Below, in pieces: positions 53,618 through 62,852 of a stretch of 64,000 nt of DNA. A program made the translations under genes and the position numbers. A model generated the notes under the pieces. That model was not told the DNA's origin, searched no databases, and saw only the letters and a program-made list of their open reading frames with translations. The stretch's first letter is position 1. Each line of letters begins with the position of its first letter. Source of the stretch: Candidatus Binatia bacterium. GTDB taxonomy: Bacteria > Desulfobacterota > Binatia > UBA9968 > JAJDTQ01. The DNA is taken from contig OX638375.1 in assembly GCA_951813575.1 (NCBI GenBank), positions 124,001 through 188,000 on the forward strand, read 5' to 3'.

Positions 53618-54328
53618 TCAACCCTCGGCGCACAGGCGCCCCAGTCCCGGGATCGACGTCGGCCGGCCCATGCGTCGCAGGCAGGCCCACAGCGCCGCCT
53701 GGTTGCTGGACACCACCGGACGGGCGAGACGGCTCTCCACGGCTTCAATGGTCTCGATCATGCGGGTGTTGGTGCAGCTCAGGAAATAGCCCTCGGCCTC
53801 CGGGCGGCTGTTGTCGCAGGTGATGTCCAGCCACTGCTCCGGGGTCACCGCGATGTAGTCGTCGCTTCCAGCGAGGCCCAGGCCCAGTTCGTGAACCACC
53901 TCGAAGCCGGCTTCCGCCATGTAGCGCATCTCTGCCTGGTTCGTTTCCTCCACATAGGGGCTGATGAGCACGAGCTTGCGGATCGCGAGTTCGTGCAGCG
54001 CCTCGGTGATGGCCCGGCTGGTGGTCACGGCCGTGCAGCCGCTTGCCCGGCCGACCCATTCGGTGATGCGTTCCTCGCCGTCCAGGCCCCCCTCCATGGA
54101 GTTTGCCGTGCAGTGGAACACGATCACGTCCGGGCCGGTGTCGGACAACGCGCCCGCGGCCTCCTCGATGGCTCCCTGGAGCTGGTCGAGGGGTTTGCTC
54201 CACTTACCGGTCATGCGCAGCCGGGTGACGTGGATGTCCACGTCATCCGGCGCGTACTCGTTGAACTGCGGCTCGGTGAGCCGATTGGCGGACGGAATGA
54301 TCAGGCCGATGCGCGCGTGGTTCTCCAT
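53618..54328 (-). CDS. Asp/Glu racemase-fold protein with both catalytic cysteines
   Basis: A 236-residue member of the maleate isomerase/arylmalonate decarboxylase/Asp-Glu racemase superfamily. Both catalytic cysteines are present: C73 (VFHCTANS) and C185 (FLSCTNTR), as in maleate cis-trans isomerase and unlike arylmalonate decarboxylase, which has only the second. The likely reaction is therefore cis-trans isomerisation or racemisation of a small dicarboxylic acid. GGAGG lies upstream of the ATG at 54328. It lies between amidohydrolase genes, all on the minus strand. Confidence 0.85.
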   Translation of the reverse strand: MENHARIGLIIPSANRLTEPQFNEYAPDDVDIHVTRLRMTGKWSKPLDQLQGAIEEAAGALSDTGPDVIVFHCTANSMEGGLDGEERITEWVGRASGCTAVTTSRAITEALHELAIRKLVLISPYVEETNQAEMRYMAEAGFEVVHELGLGLAGSDDYIAVTPEQWLDITCDNSRPEAEGYFLSCTNTRMIETIEAVESRLARPVVSSNQAALWACLRRMGRPTSIPGLGRLCAEG

Positions 54329-54391
54329 GACGTTCCTCCGTTCGATCCCGTTTGTCTGGTGCCCGGCGCCTGCGCCGCAGTGGACCCCCCA

Positions 54392-54412
54392 GGGGCGACC
54401 GCGGGTCGCCCC
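54392..54412. repeat. GC-rich palindromic repeat
   Basis: A perfect 9-bp stem GGGGCGACC/GGTCGCCCC (54392-54400, 54404-54412) with a three-base loop, in the gap between the racemase-fold gene and the amidohydrolase upstream. It looks like a short interspersed palindrome of the kind common in high-GC genomes. It could reduce read-through between the two genes. Confidence 0.6.
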
Positions 54413-54469
54413 TACCCGCGATATGCCTCTACGTAGCGAAGTCGAAGGACGCAATAGTCCGACAGGTTT

Positions 54470-55666
54470 CTAGGCCGGCGGAACCTCCCCGTTCCATTTT
54501 TCCCATGAGCCCATGGCCGTGCCCAGGGCCTGCGGCGCCGGCAGGTCCTTCAGGTCGAAGAACTCGACGGCGTTCTTGTACAGAACCAGCTCTTTCTGCT
54601 CGAAGCTCATGTCGTCGCCGGAGATGACGTCCCGGACGGAGTAGGGGAAGTGGCAGTCCCAGTGGCAGTAGTCCGAGGCGTACAGCACGGTGGCGGGTCC
54701 GGAAGTGTCCAGCACCCGGTCCAGTCCGGTTTCCTCGGATTCGCATGACAGCACGATCTGCTCGCTCCGGATGACCTCGCTGGGACGCCGCCTCATCTCG
54801 GGCATCTGCGGCGCCAGCTTCTCCATGTGTTCGTCGAGCCGCTCCATCCAGAAAGGCAGCCAGCCGGCGGCGCCTTCCATGTAGGCCACCTTCAGTCGGG
54901 GATAGCGGTCGAACACGCCCTCTCCGAGCATGTGCATCATGGCGATCATGAGCTCGAAGGGGAACGCCGTCGTGTGGACGTACACGTACTTGTAGAACCG
55001 CCGGCTGCCGGCTCCCATAACCCCGGAAACCCCCGGGACGCCGTCGTGCCCGGTCTGCGGGTGCACCGAGAGCGGCATGCCGATTTCCTGGGCGGCGGCG
55101 TAGATGGGGTCGAACATGGGGTCGCCCATGTTGCGTCCGTAGACGTTGGTGGGGAGCATGGCCGTGGTGGCGTCGTGCTCGGCAAGGTAGTGGAGCTCCC
55201 GCACCGCCGCCTCGGGGTCCTGGCAGGGGATGAGGCCCACGGCCCGCAGCCGTCGCGGGTCGGCGGAACAGTACTCCAGCAGCCATTCGTTGACCGCATG
55301 ACAGAGCGCGCCCGCCAGGCCCTTGTCCATCAGCCCGTTGACGGTAAGGGCGATCTGAGTGCCGAAGATCACCGCCACGTCGATGCCCTCGAGGTCCATG
55401 TCCTTGAGGCGTTCCCCGGGCTCGGTCATGCCGGGACGGCCCTTGCGCGCCTCCTCGGTCATGGGGCCGGTCACTCCGGGCCCTGGCCCCTCGTTGGCCG
55501 GCCAGATGCGGCCTTCCAGCAGCAGCCGGTTGCCGCCCCGGTTGTCCTTGAGCCGCACCGGCGCCAGCGACTTGTACTTCTCGGGCAGCAAGGGCGCGAA
55601 GTCGATGTCGCCCTCGTTGACGTGCCCGTCCGCGTCGATGACCAGCGTGTGGGTGAAATCTTCCAT
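54470..55666 (-). CDS. amidohydrolase-2 family metal-dependent hydrolase
   Basis: A 398-residue TIM-barrel protein. N-terminal DADGH (residues 11-15), VHPQTGHDG His (about 208), ASDYCHWD Asp (about 332). It is longer than its relatives, with a Gly/Pro-rich insert near residues 55-75. TTGACA at 55702-55697 with a weak -10 (TAACCA) would place transcription start almost at the ATG, so the message may be leaderless; no ribosome-binding site is seen. It is divergent from the ABC ATPase genes. Confidence 0.85.
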   Translation of the reverse strand: MEDFTHTLVIDADGHVNEGDIDFAPLLPEKYKSLAPVRLKDNRGGNRLLLEGRIWPANEGPGPGVTGPMTEEARKGRPGMTEPGERLKDMDLEGIDVAVIFGTQIALTVNGLMDKGLAGALCHAVNEWLLEYCSADPRRLRAVGLIPCQDPEAAVRELHYLAEHDATTAMLPTNVYGRNMGDPMFDPIYAAAQEIGMPLSVHPQTGHDGVPGVSGVMGAGSRRFYKYVYVHTTAFPFELMIAMMHMLGEGVFDRYPRLKVAYMEGAAGWLPFWMERLDEHMEKLAPQMPEMRRRPSEVIRSEQIVLSCESEETGLDRVLDTSGPATVLYASDYCHWDCHFPYSVRDVISGDDMSFEQKELVLYKNAVEFFDLKDLPAPQALGTAMGSWEKWNGEVPPA

Positions 55667-55727
55667 GATTCGTGGTTACTACTACCGCCGTTTTTGTGTC
55701 AAGATGCCCGCGTCGTCGAGGTCGCCC

Positions 55728-56762
55728 ATGGATACCGAATCCAGCACCACGCCCGCGCCCCTGCTCGAAGTCAAGGACCTGCGAACGTACTTCTACACCC
55801 GGTCGGGAACCGGCCGGGCCGTGGACGGCGTCTCCTTCACCCTGAAACAGGGGGAGTCGCTGGGCCTGCTGGGCGAGTCGGGCTGCGGCAAGAGCATGAC
55901 CAGCCTCTCCATCCTGCGGCTGGTGCCGCGGCCGGCCGGGCGCATCGTCTCGGGTCAGGTGCTGTTCCGGGGCCGGGACCTGCTGAGGATATCGGAGCAG
56001 GACATGCGCCGGGTCCGGGGCAAAGAGATCGCCATGATCCTCCAGGATCCCCTGAGCACGCTGAATCCGGTGTTCACCATCGGCAACCAGGTGGCGGAGC
56101 CGTTGCGGGTCCACGGCGTCGTGTCGCGCTCCCGCCTTTGGGAGAGGGTCTCGAAGCTCTTGAGCCTCGTGCGCATTCCGGCGCCGGAGTCACGGCTGAA
56201 AGACTACCCCCACCAGTTCAGCGGCGGCATGCGCCAGCGGGTGGTGGGCGCCACGGCCATCGCCGCCGGCCCCAGGCTTCTCATTGCCGACGAGCCCACC
56301 ACCTCTCTGGACGTCACCATCCAGGCCCAGTATCTGCGGCTCCTGAAGGAGCTCCAGAGGGAGTCGAACCTTTCCATCATCTACATAACCCACGACCTGG
56401 CCACCCTGGCGCGGATCTGTGACCGGGTGGCGGTCATGTACGCCGGCAAGATCGTCGAACAGTTGACGGTGGAGGCGCTGTTCGAACGGCCCGCGCACCC
56501 CTATACGGAGGCGCTGCTGCAATCCGTCCCGCGCATGGACCGCAAGGTCCACCGGTTCGCTTCCATCGAGGGCAGCCCGCCGGTGGTGTACGACCTGCCG
56601 CCGGGCTGCGCGTTCGCGCCGCGTTGTCCCAAGGCCATGGACATCTGCCGGTCGGAGTCCCCGCCGGCGACCCGAATCGGTGCGGACCACCACGTGTCCT
56701 GCTGGTTGCATGAGAAGGACGAGCATGAGTCCCACGCTGCTGGAAGCCAGGAACGTCAGTAA
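55728..56762 (+). CDS. dipeptide/oligopeptide-type ABC transporter ATPase (DppD-like)
   Basis: A 344-residue ATPase of the Dpp/Opp/Nik importer class. Walker A GESGCGKS (about residue 49), Q-loop LQDPLST, signature FSGGMRQRV (about 162) and Walker B LLIADEPT. The C-terminal oligopeptide-transporter extension has its Cys cluster ([16 protein letters not shown]), which in relatives can bind an Fe-S cluster. GAGGT lies before the ATG at 55728. It overlaps the next ATPase gene by 38 bases. Confidence 0.93.
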   Translation: MDTESSTTPAPLLEVKDLRTYFYTRSGTGRAVDGVSFTLKQGESLGLLGESGCGKSMTSLSILRLVPRPAGRIVSGQVLFRGRDLLRISEQDMRRVRGKEIAMILQDPLSTLNPVFTIGNQVAEPLRVHGVVSRSRLWERVSKLLSLVRIPAPESRLKDYPHQFSGGMRQRVVGATAIAAGPRLLIADEPTTSLDVTIQAQYLRLLKELQRESNLSIIYITHDLATLARICDRVAVMYAGKIVEQLTVEALFERPAHPYTEALLQSVPRMDRKVHRFASIEGSPPVVYDLPPGCAFAPRCPKAMDICRSESPPATRIGADHHVSCWLHEKDEHESHAAGSQERQ

Positions 56763-57693
56763 GCGTTTCCCCGTGACCAAGGGGTTGATCCTCGGCGGCA
56801 ACGTCGGCTGGATCCACGCCGTCGAGGACGTGAGCTTCCACATCGACGGCGGCGAGACCTTGGGACTGGTGGGAGAGTCCGGTTGCGGCAAGAGCACCAC
56901 GGCCAGGATGGTGTTGTTGCTGGAACGCCCCACCGGTGGCGAGATGCTCTACGAGGGCGTCAGCCTGCAGGAGATGTCGGGCGCCGACCTGCAACGTTAC
57001 CGCAGCACCGTGCAGGCGGTGTTTCAGGACCCCCAAAGCTCCCTCAACCCCAGGATGCGTGTGGGCGACATCGTCGGCGAGCCGCTGGAAGTAAACGCCG
57101 GGCTTCCCCGGAGAGCGGTGCGTGAGCGGGTCGCCGAGGTTCTCAAGGACGTCAACCTCGACGCGGCCTTCGCCCAGCTCTATCCACACGAGTTCAGCGG
57201 CGGGCAGCGCCAGCGCATCGCCCTGGCGCGGGCCCTTGCGACCCATTCCCGGTTGATCGTCCTGGACGAGCCGGTGGCCTCTCTCGACGCCTCCATCCGA
57301 AGCCAGATCATCAACCTGCTCAAGGATCTGCAGGACCAGCACGGCCTGAGCTACCTGCTCATCACCCACGACCTAGCCGTGTCCCGGCACCTGAGCCACC
57401 GGGTCGCGGTCATGTATCTCGGGCGGATCGTCGAGGAAGCAAAGGCCGATGCGCTGTACGCCGAGCCCCTGCACCCCTACACCAAGGCGCTCATCGCCGC
57501 CGCGTTGCCGATCCGGGCAGGGCAGGAGTCGGATGAGATGGTGGTGGCGGGCGAGGTCCCCAACCCCATGGACCCGCCCTCCGGCTGCGGCTTCCACCCG
57601 CGCTGCCCCCTGGCCATGCCCCGGTGCACGGAAGATGAGCCGGCGCTCCGGGAAGTCGCCCCGGAGCGAAGGGTGGCCTGTCACCTGTTCTGA
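56725..57693 (+). CDS. dipeptide/oligopeptide-type ABC transporter ATPase (DppF-like)
   Basis: The 322-residue partner ATPase: Walker [10 protein letters not shown] (about residue 51), FQDPQSSLNPRM Q-loop, FSGGQRQRI signature (about 157), Walker B LIVLDEPV, and the C-terminal Cys extension (GCGFHPRCPLAMPRC). With DppD-like it powers the permease pair encoded convergently at 59209-61036. The start at 56725 lies within the previous gene and has GAAGGA upstream. No terminator is evident before the convergent racemase-fold gene. Confidence 0.93.
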   Translation: MSPTLLEARNVSKRFPVTKGLILGGNVGWIHAVEDVSFHIDGGETLGLVGESGCGKSTTARMVLLLERPTGGEMLYEGVSLQEMSGADLQRYRSTVQAVFQDPQSSLNPRMRVGDIVGEPLEVNAGLPRRAVRERVAEVLKDVNLDAAFAQLYPHEFSGGQRQRIALARALATHSRLIVLDEPVASLDASIRSQIINLLKDLQDQHGLSYLLITHDLAVSRHLSHRVAVMYLGRIVEEAKADALYAEPLHPYTKALIAAALPIRAGQESDEMVVAGEVPNPMDPPSGCGFHPRCPLAMPRCTEDEPALREVAPERRVACHLF

Positions 57694-57717
57694 ACGGCGG
57701 GTTTGCCCGGATCGTGT

Positions 57718-58431
57718 TCAGAACTCGCGCAGCAACCGGCCGTAGCCGTTGATCCGGTCCGTCACGTCGCAGCGGCGTAGCGCTTCCCAGATGATGGCCT
57801 GTGTCGCGGTGATCACGCTCACCCCGAGGTCGCGCTCCAGCGGCTCGATGATCCCGATGCTTCCCCAGGGCGCCGGCAGGTATACGGTGTCGGCGTCGGG
57901 GTGCTCCCGGAAGAGGGCCTCCGCCATCCCTTTTACCTCGTCCTGGGAGGTGGTGCCCAGGTCCGCAACGGTCTTGCCGGCGCCCTTGAGCCCCAGCAGC
58001 TGGAATCCGTAGTGGGTCACGTATTCAGCGTGAAATCCCTCCGGATCGGAGAAGGGATGGACGAGAATGAGCTTCCTCGCGTCTACGGTTCTGAGCGCGT
58101 TTACTTGGGCGGTCAGGCTGGAGGTTACCGGAACACCGATCTCTTCCTCGGTCTTCCTCATGGTCTCTTCCAGTCCGTCATAGCCCAGTGACAGGTTCAC
58201 CGGAACGCCTCCGAACACGACGATGTCGACGTTGGCCTGTCCCATTTCACGGGCCGCTTCGAGGGTCATCTCGACGCTCCGGACCACGTCCTTCTCCGCG
58301 AGTTGCTTGACCGCTAGGGTGGTCAGAACGAGCGTCACTCCTTCGGGCACGACCTCGTAGAATTCGTACGGGAAGGCCTCCGTCAAGTAGGGAGGGGATG
58401 TATAGCCGATGCGGGCCCGGTAACCGTACAT
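57718..58431 (-). CDS. Asp/Glu racemase-fold protein lacking both catalytic cysteines, copy 2
   Basis: A 237-residue protein of the maleate isomerase/arylmalonate decarboxylase fold. The position of the first catalytic Cys is Gly (VVFGGVPVN, G75) and that of the second is Ala (YLPAPWGS, A187). The rest of the fold is well kept, including the IGVPVTSS strand and GVSVITATQAIIWEALRR. It is a close copy of the upstream neighbour (six-base gap). Without cysteines it cannot use the known thiol mechanism; it may bind only, or use other residues. It sits between the two halves of an ABC transporter. Confidence 0.85.
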   Translation of the reverse strand: MYGYRARIGYTSPPYLTEAFPYEFYEVVPEGVTLVLTTLAVKQLAEKDVVRSVEMTLEAAREMGQANVDIVVFGGVPVNLSLGYDGLEETMRKTEEEIGVPVTSSLTAQVNALRTVDARKLILVHPFSDPEGFHAEYVTHYGFQLLGLKGAGKTVADLGTTSQDEVKGMAEALFREHPDADTVYLPAPWGSIGIIEPLERDLGVSVITATQAIIWEALRRCDVTDRINGYGRLLREF

Positions 58432-58437
58432 GCGGTT

Positions 58438-59154
58438 TCAGCACTCGCGCAGCAGCCGCCCGTAGCCGTTGATCCGGTCGCTGACACCGGTGCGGCGCAG
58501 GGTCTCCCACACGATGGCCTGGATCGCGACGACCACGTTGACGCCGAGCTCCTGCTCCAGGGGATCGATGAGCTCGATGATGCCCCAGTGCGGCGCGGGG
58601 ATGTAGAGGGTGTCGGCGTCGGGATAGTCGCGGTAGAGAGCCTCCGCGAGCGCCTTGACCTCGTCCTGCGAGATGGTGGCGAGGTCCGCCACCGTTTTCT
58701 GGGCGCCTCTGAACCCCAGCAGATTGAAGCCGTAGTGGGTTACATACTCCGCGTGGAAACCCTCGGGGTCGGTAAAGGGGTGCAGCAGGACAAGCTTTTC
58801 CGCCCCCACGGCCCGCAGCGCGTTCACCTGCGCGGTGATGCTGGAGGTGACCGGAACGCCGATTTCCTCCTCGGTCTTGCGCAGGGTCTCGTCGAGTCCT
58901 TCGTAGCCCAGGGACAGGTTGAGTGGAACGCCGCCGAAGACCATGATGTCGACACCGGCCTTGCCCATTTCCCGGGCCGCCTCCAGGGTCATTTCGACGC
59001 TACGGGTGGTTTCCTGCTCGGTAAGCTTCTTGATGGCCAGGGTGGTCAGCACGAGGGTCACCCCCTCGGGGACCATCTTGTAGAACTCGTAGGGGAAGGT
59101 CTCCGTCAGGTAGGGGGGCGACGTATAGCCGATTCGGGCGCGATAACCGTACAT
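58438..59154 (-). CDS. Asp/Glu racemase-fold protein lacking both catalytic cysteines, copy 1
   Basis: A 238-residue paralogue of 57718-58431, about three-quarters identical by eye. The cysteine positions are again Gly (MVFGGVPLN) and Ala (YIPAPHWG). Both begin MYGYRARIGYTSPPYLTE, an ending shared with few relatives I know. AAGGAGG precedes the ATG. It lies 54 bases downstream of the dppC-like gene and so is probably part of the dppABC operon, suggesting it acts on the imported compound. Confidence 0.85.
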   Translation of the reverse strand: MYGYRARIGYTSPPYLTETFPYEFYKMVPEGVTLVLTTLAIKKLTEQETTRSVEMTLEAAREMGKAGVDIMVFGGVPLNLSLGYEGLDETLRKTEEEIGVPVTSSITAQVNALRAVGAEKLVLLHPFTDPEGFHAEYVTHYGFNLLGFRGAQKTVADLATISQDEVKALAEALYRDYPDADTLYIPAPHWGIIELIDPLEQELGVNVVVAIQAIVWETLRRTGVSDRINGYGRLLREC

Positions 59155-59208
59155 AGCAAGGCCTCCTTTAGTGTGCTGTCACACATCCACCCGTGAAAGT
59201 CTACTGGT

Positions 59209-60120
59209 TCACGTCAGGTTCCGGGTCCTGGGGTCCAGGAAGTCCCGGAGCCAGTCTCCCAGCAGGTTGATGGAGAGCACCACCAGCACCAGCGCCACGC
59301 CGGGGAAGAACGACAACCACCACGCCGTGGTGATGTGGGCCCGTCCGTCCGCGATCATCGCTCCCCAGGAAGGCGTCGGCGGCGGAATCCCGGCGCCCAG
59401 AAAGCTCAGCGAGGCCTCCACGATGATGACCCAACCCACCTGAAGGGTGGCCAGCACCACCAGCGGGTTGACGATGTTGGGGAAGATGTGGCGCTGAAGG
59501 ATGCGGAACGACGAGCAGCCGGCCACCCGGGCAAGCGCCACGAACTCCCGCTCCTTCCACGTCAGCACCTCCCCGCGCACGAGCCGGGCGAACCTCGCCC
59601 ACATCACCAAGCCCAGGACCAGGATCAGATTCCGGAAGCTCGGGCCGAACACCACGGCGAACAGCAGCGCGATGAGTATGATGGGGAGCGACAGCATGGC
59701 GTCGGTGGCGCGCATGATCAGCGTGTCGACCCAGCGCCCGAAATAGCCTGAGATCAGCCCCAGGAGCGTGCCGATGACGCCGCCCACGGCCACGGCCGCC
59801 AGGCCCGCGGCAATGGACACTCGCGCGCCGTGGATGATGCGGCTGGTCATGTCACGGCCCAGCCGGTCGGTGCCCAGCGGATGGGCCAGCCTGCCTCCCT
59901 CCTGCCACGCCGGCGGCAGCAGACGTGCCCTGAGCGCGATCTTGTTGGGGGGGTAGGGGGCCACGACGTCGGCCAGCACCGCGAGACCTCCGAAGAGGAG
60001 GAGGATCAACAAGGGGACCACCAGCAGTCTGCGCGCGCGGGCGCGCACCGATCCGGGAAGATCGCTCGCAGGGACGGCCACACCGGTGTCGGCCGTTACG
60101 GTGATGCCGGAGTCAGCCAT
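59209..60120 (-). CDS. dipeptide/opine-type ABC permease (DppC-like)
   Basis: A 303-residue inner-membrane permease. An N-terminal helix (about residues 30-52) is followed by a periplasmic loop with HPLGTDRLGRDMTSRIIHGAR (about 80-100), the DppC signature, then five helices with the EAA loop (REFVALARVAGCS). It overlaps the DppB-like gene by eight bases. It is the C subunit of the importer whose ATPases are at 55728-57693. Confidence 0.93.
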   Translation of the reverse strand: MADSGITVTADTGVAVPASDLPGSVRARARRLLVVPLLILLLFGGLAVLADVVAPYPPNKIALRARLLPPAWQEGGRLAHPLGTDRLGRDMTSRIIHGARVSIAAGLAAVAVGGVIGTLLGLISGYFGRWVDTLIMRATDAMLSLPIILIALLFAVVFGPSFRNLILVLGLVMWARFARLVRGEVLTWKEREFVALARVAGCSSFRILQRHIFPNIVNPLVVLATLQVGWVIIVEASLSFLGAGIPPPTPSWGAMIADGRAHITTAWWLSFFPGVALVLVVLSINLLGDWLRDFLDPRTRNLT

Positions 60121-61036
60121 AGCGAATTCGGGGGTCGATGTAAGCGTACAGGATGTCCACCACGAGATTGGCCGCCAGGATTATGGTGGACACCAGCAGC
60201 ACCACGCCCTGGATCACCGGGTAGTCGCGCCACTGGACCGCCTCGAACGCCAACCGTCCGATGCCCGGCCAGGCGAACACGGTCTCCACCACCACGCTGC
60301 CGGCCATGAGGATGCCGAAGTAGAACCCTACGAAGGTCACCACCGGGATCAGCGCGTTCTTGAGGGCGTGCTTCCAGGTCACCGCCGCTTCGGCCAGGCC
60401 CTTCATGCGCGCGAACTTGACGTACTCGCTGTCCAGCACGTCCAGCATGGAGCCGCGCAAGAGCCGCACCACCCCCGCAAGCATGAAGCCGAAAAGGCCC
60501 AGGGTCACGGCCGGCAGCACGTACGACTCGATGCCCTCCTTGCGGCCGGCGGGCAGGATGTCGAGGTTGACCGCGAAGATGGATATCAGCACGATGCCGG
60601 CCCAGAAAGTGGGCACGGACTGGCCGAACAGCGCCACGGCGCGCGCCCCCACGTCCCAGAACCCGCCCTTCCGGGTGGCCGCGATGACCCCCAGCGGCAG
60701 GGCTATCAAGAGCGCCATGCCCGTCGAGAACGACACGAGCTTCAGGGTGTTGGGTAGCCGCAGGCCGATGAGCTCGGCCACGGGCTTGCGGGTGCGGATC
60801 GACGTTCCCAGGTCGCCGTGCAGCAGGCTCAGCACGAACCGCGCGTACTGGACGTACATGGGCTGGTCCAGCCCAAGTTCCCGGCTCATCTCCGCCTGGA
60901 GCTCGGCCGAGGCGTCGATGGGCATCATCACGTCCAGCGGGTTGCCGGTGAGCCGCGCCAGAGCGAATACCAGCAGGCTGATCACCAGCAACGTGACAAG
61001 GCACTGGATCAGCCGGCCGGCGATGTAGCGTTGCAT
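60113..61036 (-). CDS. dipeptide/opine-type ABC permease (DppB-like)
   Basis: A 307-residue permease with six helices. DppB features: RLIQCLVTLLVISLLVF at the start, GDLGTSIRTRKPV (about 74-86), the EAA loop (SEYVKFARMKGLAE, about 203) and the C-terminal DPRIRYG. The start at 61036 (MQRYIAGR) is the usual one for the family. It follows the receptor gene by 82 bases. Confidence 0.93.
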   Translation of the reverse strand: MQRYIAGRLIQCLVTLLVISLLVFALARLTGNPLDVMMPIDASAELQAEMSRELGLDQPMYVQYARFVLSLLHGDLGTSIRTRKPVAELIGLRLPNTLKLVSFSTGMALLIALPLGVIAATRKGGFWDVGARAVALFGQSVPTFWAGIVLISIFAVNLDILPAGRKEGIESYVLPAVTLGLFGFMLAGVVRLLRGSMLDVLDSEYVKFARMKGLAEAAVTWKHALKNALIPVVTFVGFYFGILMAGSVVVETVFAWPGIGRLAFEAVQWRDYPVIQGVVLLVSTIILAANLVVDILYAYIDPRIRYG

Positions 61037-61118
61037 GGGATTCCGTGATTGGGAGGCGGGTGGCCCGCACCGTTCGAATCGTGTGGTACGGGCCACCTCC
61101 CGCAACGGTCGCGCGTGC

Positions 61119-62687
61119 CTACTTGGCAGTCACCAGGCTGGGCTCGATGTAGCCCCGGTGGGGCCGCAACTGGATGTCCTTAACCTGGTTCCCGTAGCCC
61201 CACAGAATTCCCTTGACGTCGGCGATGGGCACGCCGCGGTACTCGTTGTGGAGTATCGTGTAGGCCTTCCTGACCTGGGCCGCGATGCCGTCGATGGTGG
61301 CTTCACCCGCCGCCTTGCTGGCGATGTCGTCCACGGTGTTGGCCATCTTGATGATCCTGCCCTTTGCCGACCACCAGATGCGCAGGCTGTCGGAGCCGTT
61401 AAGCCGTCCGGTGGTTGCGAAGGTTCCGGCCTGCCCCACGATCTCCGGTTTCTGCGGGTTGGCGATGTAGAGCGGACGGAACGCCCCGATGTCGGTGGGG
61501 ACGATGCTGGTCTTGACTCCGATGGCCTCCCAGTACCCGGCCACGATCTCGGCAAGCTGGAGGTACTGCGTGAAGCCGCCCGTGGGCAGTGCGAACAGCT
61601 TGATGGAGAAGCCGTTGGGATAGCCCGCTTCCGCCAGAAGCTTCTTGGCCTTGGCCGGGTCATAGGGGTACGGCTTCAGGTCCGCGGGATAGCCGATGGA
61701 GATGGGAGAGCTGGGGAACACCGCCGCCGGCTTGCCCTTGCCGTGCAGCAGCGTGTCCAGGATCTCCTGCCTGTTGACCGCCAGGTTCAGGGCCTGGCGC
61801 ACGCGCACGTCCTTCACCGGACCGGCCTCGTCGTAGTAGGTGGCGTAGAGGTGGATGCGCACGGACGTGGGCTGGGGGTCCTCGGCGATCTTGAAACCGG
61901 CCTTGCTCACCTCCTGAACCTCGTCCAGCGAGATCCGCGCCACGTCCACCTGGCCGGTCTTCAGCATGGCCACGCGAGTGGACGCCTCCTTCACCAGCAC
62001 GGTGCGCAGGCGGTCGAAGTTCGGCGACCCCCGCCAGTGGTCCTTCACGGCTTCGAACTCGATGAAGTTGCCGACCTCGTGCTTGACGAACTTCCAGGGC
62101 CCGGTGCCTACGGGCTTCTGGGCGAAGCCGTCCCAGCCGACCTTCTCGATGTAGGCCTTGGGGAGCACGATGCCCTCGATGCCGGGCTGAAACGACATGT
62201 CATAGGGAAAGGTGGGCCACGGCCGCGCCGTGATGACCGTCACCGTGTGGCGGTCGACGACCTTCACGTCCTGGATGCCCTTGCGGAACTGGCGCACCCG
62301 GGAGGCCTTGGCCTTGGGCCGGCGAAACCCCTCCATCAGGGTGAACTGCACGTCCTCGGCGGTCATCTCGCTGCCGTCGTGGAACTTGACCCCGGGCCTC
62401 AACTTGAAGGTCCACGACTTCCCGTCCGCACCGGCCTCCCAACTCAGCGCCAGTCCCGGCGAGAGCTTGCCGGCGGCGTCGATCTCCGTGAGCCAGTCCC
62501 ACAGCGGTCCCACGAGCCCCAGCGAGGCGCTGATGGAGGTGCGGGTGGGATCCATGGATTCCTCGCCGAAGCTGCCGGCGGCGTACCGCAGCGTCTTTCC
62601 GTCATCGGCCGCGAGCGCCGGCGCGGCCAGGGTCATTGGGAGCGCGAGAAACAGGAACAGAAGGAGCCTTTTCGAAGCGTTCAACAT
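61119..62687 (-). CDS. dipeptide/opine-type ABC substrate-binding protein (DppA-like)
   Basis: A 522-residue periplasmic receptor of family SBP_5. The signal peptide covers residues 1-28 (ALAADDG). The core motif LRPGVKFHDGSEMTAEDV lies near residue 85, followed by the DPAKAKKLLAEAGYPNGF hinge near 330. The ATG at 62687 is preferred over 62693 because AAGGAGGG is then at proper distance. It is the first gene of the operon with DppB, DppC and the cysteine-less racemase-fold pair. Confidence 0.92.
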   Translation of the reverse strand: MLNASKRLLLFLFLALPMTLAAPALAADDGKTLRYAAGSFGEESMDPTRTSISASLGLVGPLWDWLTEIDAAGKLSPGLALSWEAGADGKSWTFKLRPGVKFHDGSEMTAEDVQFTLMEGFRRPKAKASRVRQFRKGIQDVKVVDRHTVTVITARPWPTFPYDMSFQPGIEGIVLPKAYIEKVGWDGFAQKPVGTGPWKFVKHEVGNFIEFEAVKDHWRGSPNFDRLRTVLVKEASTRVAMLKTGQVDVARISLDEVQEVSKAGFKIAEDPQPTSVRIHLYATYYDEAGPVKDVRVRQALNLAVNRQEILDTLLHGKGKPAAVFPSSPISIGYPADLKPYPYDPAKAKKLLAEAGYPNGFSIKLFALPTGGFTQYLQLAEIVAGYWEAIGVKTSIVPTDIGAFRPLYIANPQKPEIVGQAGTFATTGRLNGSDSLRIWWSAKGRIIKMANTVDDIASKAAGEATIDGIAAQVRKAYTILHNEYRGVPIADVKGILWGYGNQVKDIQLRPHRGYIEPSLVTAK

Positions 62688-62799
62688 GGTCATACCCTCC
62701 TTGTTGCCGATTCGGTTCGATAGCCCTTGTTTGCGCCCGGGCTTGACACGCCCGCACATTACTCCGGTTGAAGTTCGGAGTGCAAGAGATACCGTGCAG

Positions 62800-62827
62800 T
62801 CGTCACCCCGGGCTTGACCCGGGGTCC
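62800..62827. repeat. REP-like palindromic element
   Basis: GTCACCCCGGGCTTGACCCG then GGGTCC: the arms ACCCCGGG/ CCCGGGGT pair around a short loop. It is the same unit as at 17784-17813 and 63713-63744, here just upstream of the TauE-like gene. Confidence 0.7.
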
Positions 62828-62852
62828 GGTTCCTGACAACCCCTTTGCTGAC

